Source of the DNA: Bacillota bacterium
Lineage (GTDB): Bacteria > Bacillota > Clostridia > Christensenellales > SZUA-584
NCBI GenBank assembly: GCA_023428025.1
Contig: JAEYZN010000030.1
Location: 1-16,706 of the forward strand
DNA: 16,706 nt
Direction of reading: 5' to 3'
Positions 14,480 through 16,706 of the stretch are shown here, in pieces. The translations under genes were made by a program, and so were the position numbers. The notes beneath the pieces were generated by a model, which searched no databases, had not been told where the DNA came from, and saw only the letters and a list, made by a program, of their open reading frames with translations. Every line of letters begins with the position of its first letter. Positions within the stretch are counted from its first letter, which is position 1.

Positions 14480-15970
14480 TCATGCTTTCTCCCAATTGAG
14501 AGAGCGCTGCACCGCGCGCTTCCAGCCGTCGTACAGCTCTTCGCGCCGACCCGCCGCCATCGCGGGTTCAAACCGCCTGTCCAGCTCGAACGAATTCTGC
14601 AGCTCCGCCGTGCTCTTCCAGAACCCGGTGGACAATCCCGCGAGGAAGGCCGCGCCTCTTGCGGTCGCTTCCACCACCCTAGGCCGCAGCACCGGTATGC
14701 CCAGCAGGTCCGCCTGAAACTGCATCACAAAGTCGTTCTTGCAGGCGCCGCCGTCCACCTTGATCTCGGAGATCTTAAGGCCCGAATCCTTCTGCATGCA
14801 CTCCACCACGTCGCGTATCTGGTACGCCATGGACTCCAGCGCCGCGCGGATGATGTGCGCCCGGTCGGTGCCGCGCGTGATGCCGATGATGGTGCCGCGC
14901 GCGAACTGGTCCCAATACGGCGCGGACATGCCGGTGAACGCGGGCACGAAGTAAACGCCCGCCGTATCATTAACCTGTTTCGCGTAGTCCTCGCTCTCGG
15001 GCGACGACGCGATCACCTTGAGGCCGTCGCGCAGCCATTGCACCGCCGCGCCCACCACGTACAGCAGGCCTTCCAGCGAGTAGTACACCTTGCCGTCCAT
15101 CCCCCAGCCAACGCTGGTCAGCATGCCGTTTTGGGACACGATGGGCTTCTGACCCAGGTTCACCACCAGCGATCCGCCCGTGCCGTAGGTGGCCTTCACC
15201 ATGCCCGGCTCGAAGCAGGCCTGCCCGAACAGCGCGCCCTGCTGGTCTCCGATGGAGCCGCCGACCGGGATGCTCACGCCCAGTATCTTCTCGTTCGTGA
15301 TGCCCATGATGCTGCTGGACGGCAGCGGCTTCGGCAGCATTTCCCGCGGCACGCCGATCTCGGTGAGCATCCTCTCGTCCCAGTCCAGGCTGTGGATGTT
15401 GAACAGCAGCGTCCGGGACGCATTGCAGTAGTCCACCACGTGGGACTTGCCCGCCGTCAGATTCCAGATCAGCCAGCTGTCGATGGTGCCGCACTTGAGC
15501 TCGCCCTTGCGCGCCCGCTCAAAGCCGTTCGGCGTGTGGTCCAGTATCCAGCGGATTTTGGTGCCCGAGAAATATGAGTCGATGATGAGGCCGGTGCTGC
15601 GCTGCACGTAATCGTTCAGGCCGCGCTGCTTTAGCTCCTCGCACACTGTCGAGGTACGTTTGTCCTGCCACACCAGCGCGTTGTACACCGGCTTGCCGGT
15701 CGCGGCGTCCCACACCACGCACGTTTCGCGCTGGTTGGTGATACCGAGGCCCGCTATCTGCGCGGGGTCTATGCCCTGCATCACATCACGCAGTGTCTCC
15801 ATCTGCGTGTCCCATATCACTTCGGCGTCGTGCTCCACCCAGCCCGGCTTGGGAAAAATCTGCGCGAACTCCTTATAGGCCGATTTCACCACATTGCCGC
15901 CCTGGTCAAACAGTATCGTGCGGGTGCCTGTCGTGCCTTCGTCGAAGGCCAGAACATATTTCTTATTCAT
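14480..15970 (-). CDS. glpK: Glycerol kinase (FGGY carbohydrate kinase family)
   Basis: A 496-residue FGGY kinase that reads as glycerol kinase, which makes sn-glycerol 3-phosphate from glycerol and ATP. The N-terminal FDEGTTGTR (9-17) is the phosphate loop. Glycerol-binding residues of E. coli GlpK have counterparts: Arg81-Glu82 (TNQRET), Tyr133 (DSYFSGTK) and catalytic Asp242 (SIGDQQGALFG). The C-terminal half (VPAFTGMSAPYWD, GGACKNDFVMQFQADLLG) is also GlpK-like. The HPr-phosphorylated histidine of many Firmicute GlpKs (HFYG-type motif before GDQQ) is not visible; that stretch reads GITNEKILGVSIPV. The ATG at 15970 follows AGGAGG. It is transcribed alone, with a perfect terminator at 14389-14425 and a 158-nt gap to the SDR gene upstream. 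A related polyol kinase is possible but less likely. Confidence 0.88.
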   Translation of the reverse strand: MNKKYVLAFDEGTTGTRTILFDQGGNVVKSAYKEFAQIFPKPGWVEHDAEVIWDTQMETLRDVMQGIDPAQIAGLGITNQRETCVVWDAATGKPVYNALVWQDKRTSTVCEELKQRGLNDYVQRSTGLIIDSYFSGTKIRWILDHTPNGFERARKGELKCGTIDSWLIWNLTAGKSHVVDYCNASRTLLFNIHSLDWDERMLTEIGVPREMLPKPLPSSSIMGITNEKILGVSIPVGGSIGDQQGALFGQACFEPGMVKATYGTGGSLVVNLGQKPIVSQNGMLTSVGWGMDGKVYYSLEGLLYVVGAAVQWLRDGLKVIASSPESEDYAKQVNDTAGVYFVPAFTGMSAPYWDQFARGTIIGITRGTDRAHIIRAALESMAYQIRDVVECMQKDSGLKISEIKVDGGACKNDFVMQFQADLLGIPVLRPRVVEATARGAAFLAGLSTGFWKSTAELQNSFELDRRFEPAMAAGRREELYDGWKRAVQRSLNWEKA

Positions 15971-16042
15971 TGGGGCCGCCTCCTGTTATTATTGGGGAAT
16001 GGATTGATTCCGAGAAACTCAGTTGAAATGGATGCAGGTCTA

Positions 16043-16076
16043 CGTGCCGGGTGAGGCAACGCCGCACGCCGGCACG
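16043..16076. other. Very stable hairpin between the SDR gene and glpK
   Basis: Perfect 8-bp arms CGTGCCGG (16043-16050) and CCGGCACG (16069-16076). Inside, GTG/CAC and GGC/GCC can also pair, leaving a tiny AAC loop. Neither side has a T-run. It may end the SDR transcript without a U-tract, or be a structured element in the glpK leader. Confidence 0.5.
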
Positions 16077-16093
16077 CAAACCAGCTACTATGA

Positions 16094-16118
16094 ACTATAT
16101 TGTTTGAATGGGTATACC
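16094..16118 (-). promoter_or_regulatory. Possible glpK promoter element with GGTATACC palindrome
   Basis: Minus strand TATAGT (16099-16094) is a 5-of-6 match to a -10 box, but no good -35 lies upstream. Within the would-be spacer/-35 region is the palindrome GGTATACC (16111-16118), a shape seen in GntR/FCD-type operators. If used, the start would be near 16087, giving a leader of about 116 nt that contains the stable hairpin. Confidence 0.3.
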
Positions 16119-16128
16119 GGACGCGGCG

Positions 16129-16706
16129 TCAGACCTCCATGCCGTAACGGTGCGCCTTGGTGGTGGGATACAGCGCCATCTGCGGGATGGTGACGTCGGG
16201 CGTACGTGTCGCGACATACAGCGCAAGCTCGGCCACATTGTCCACCTCGATGCAGCCCGCGTGGATGCCGTGCTTTCTTTCGTGCTCATCCAGCCAGCCG
16301 TCCAGATAAGCCGGACGGTCGCCTTCGTACAATCCCTGGTCGATGATCTCGGTCATCGGCGTTTTCACGTGAGACGGGTTGATGACCGTCACGCCGATAT
16401 TCTTGCCCACACCTTCCAGCAGGATGTTCTTGCTGAAGCCCATCATGCCGTGCTTGCTCGCGCGGTACGGGCTGTGGCCGGGGCTGGAAGCCAGCTTGGC
16501 GGAAGAAGAGCCTATGTTCATGATGCGGCCGCCGGACGCCTGCTTCTCCATGATGCGGAAAGCCTCGCGGCAGCACAGGAATGTACCGGTCAGGTTGGTG
16601 CCGATGATGAGGTTCCATTCTTCCAGCGTGACTTCGGAAACAGGCGGAGAGAGCGAATCGCGGCCCGCGCTGTTGACCAGCAGGTCCAGCTTGCCCCATT
16701 TATCCG
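16129..16706 (-). CDS. Short-chain dehydrogenase/reductase, C-terminal part (cut by window edge)
   Basis: The last 191 residues of a classical SDR; the N-terminal cofactor motif lies beyond the right edge. Visible are NSAG (the NNAG position), GSSSAKL with the catalytic serine, and the YRASK catalytic Tyr-Lys pair, followed by NPSHVKTPMTEI, the usual post-catalytic segment. An ATG at 16551 is internal: the same frame continues to the window edge with good SDR sequence. It resembles 3-oxoacyl-reductase or gluconate-dehydrogenase-like members and differs clearly from the tandem pair at 5285-6921, for example in lacking the GGALLIDGG ending. The substrate is unknown. It may share a transcript with upstream genes outside the window. 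Confidence 0.9.
   Translation of the reverse strand, partial: DKWGKLDLLVNSAGRDSLSPPVSEVTLEEWNLIIGTNLTGTFLCCREAFRIMEKQASGGRIMNIGSSSAKLASSPGHSPYRASKHGMMGFSKNILLEGVGKNIGVTVINPSHVKTPMTEIIDQGLYEGDRPAYLDGWLDEHERKHGIHAGCIEVDNVAELALYVATRTPDVTIPQMALYPTTKAHRYGMEV

Noticed and set aside
14315..15577. 420-codon plus-strand open frame opposite glpK
   Set aside because: Composition is His/Arg/Ala-rich and it runs across the glpK terminator; glpK is unmistakable on the other strand.
1..16706. CRISPR array, transposon, prophage or tRNA/rRNA genes
   Set aside because: No regularly spaced repeats, transposase or integrase motifs, or tRNA cloverleaf were seen on either strand.

Overview
The window looks like part of the chromosome of a fairly GC-rich, endospore-forming Firmicute (Clostridia-like). 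This inference rests on a complete gerA-type spore germinant receptor operon, strong AGGAGG-type ribosome binding sites, sigma-A-type promoters and several hairpin-plus-U-tract terminators. I see no rRNA, tRNA, phage, insertion sequence or CRISPR. Nearly everything else is carbohydrate, polyol or hydroxyacid metabolism. Apart from the germination operon, every gene is on the minus strand.

Layout, left to right. (1) 1-2361: a minus-strand operon of a glycerol-dehydrogenase-like enzyme, a GntR/FCD regulator and a zinc alcohol dehydrogenase cut by the window edge. It is driven by a near-consensus promoter overlaid by three operator-like sites spaced exactly 20 bp apart. (2) 2576-4325: a lone 561-residue Ntn-hydrolase-like protein (C45/acyltransferase type) with a strong terminator only about 30 nt before its start codon. 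(3) 4394-7021: two tandem, gaplessly alignable short-chain dehydrogenases (about two-thirds identical) followed by a D-tagatose/D-psicose 3-epimerase-type enzyme, probably a rare ketose/polyol interconversion module. (4) 7137-10828, plus strand: gerAB-gerAC-gerAA, in the order B-C-A. (5) 10817-14275: a four-gene minus-strand operon of a shikimate-dehydrogenase-like protein, a cupin-type phosphoglucose isomerase, a D-2-hydroxyacid dehydrogenase and a KDPG/KHG-type aldolase, with its own promoter and probable terminator. (6) 14389-15970: glycerol kinase with a textbook terminator. (7) 16129-16706: a further short-chain dehydrogenase cut by the right edge.

How the parts may work together. The oxidoreductases, epimerase, isomerase, kinase and aldolase suggest a locus that funnels polyols, rare ketoses or related hydroxy compounds into triose and pyruvate metabolism. 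Exact substrates cannot be read from sequence. The strongest candidate for an undescribed system is the four-gene operon at 10950-14146. Its shikimate-dehydrogenase relative has lost a shikimate-binding serine, and it sits with a cupin isomerase that keeps all metal ligands, a hydroxyacid dehydrogenase and a pyruvate-releasing aldolase. No dehydratase or dedicated kinase is in the operon. The position of a germinant receptor between sugar operons is suggestive but may be chance.
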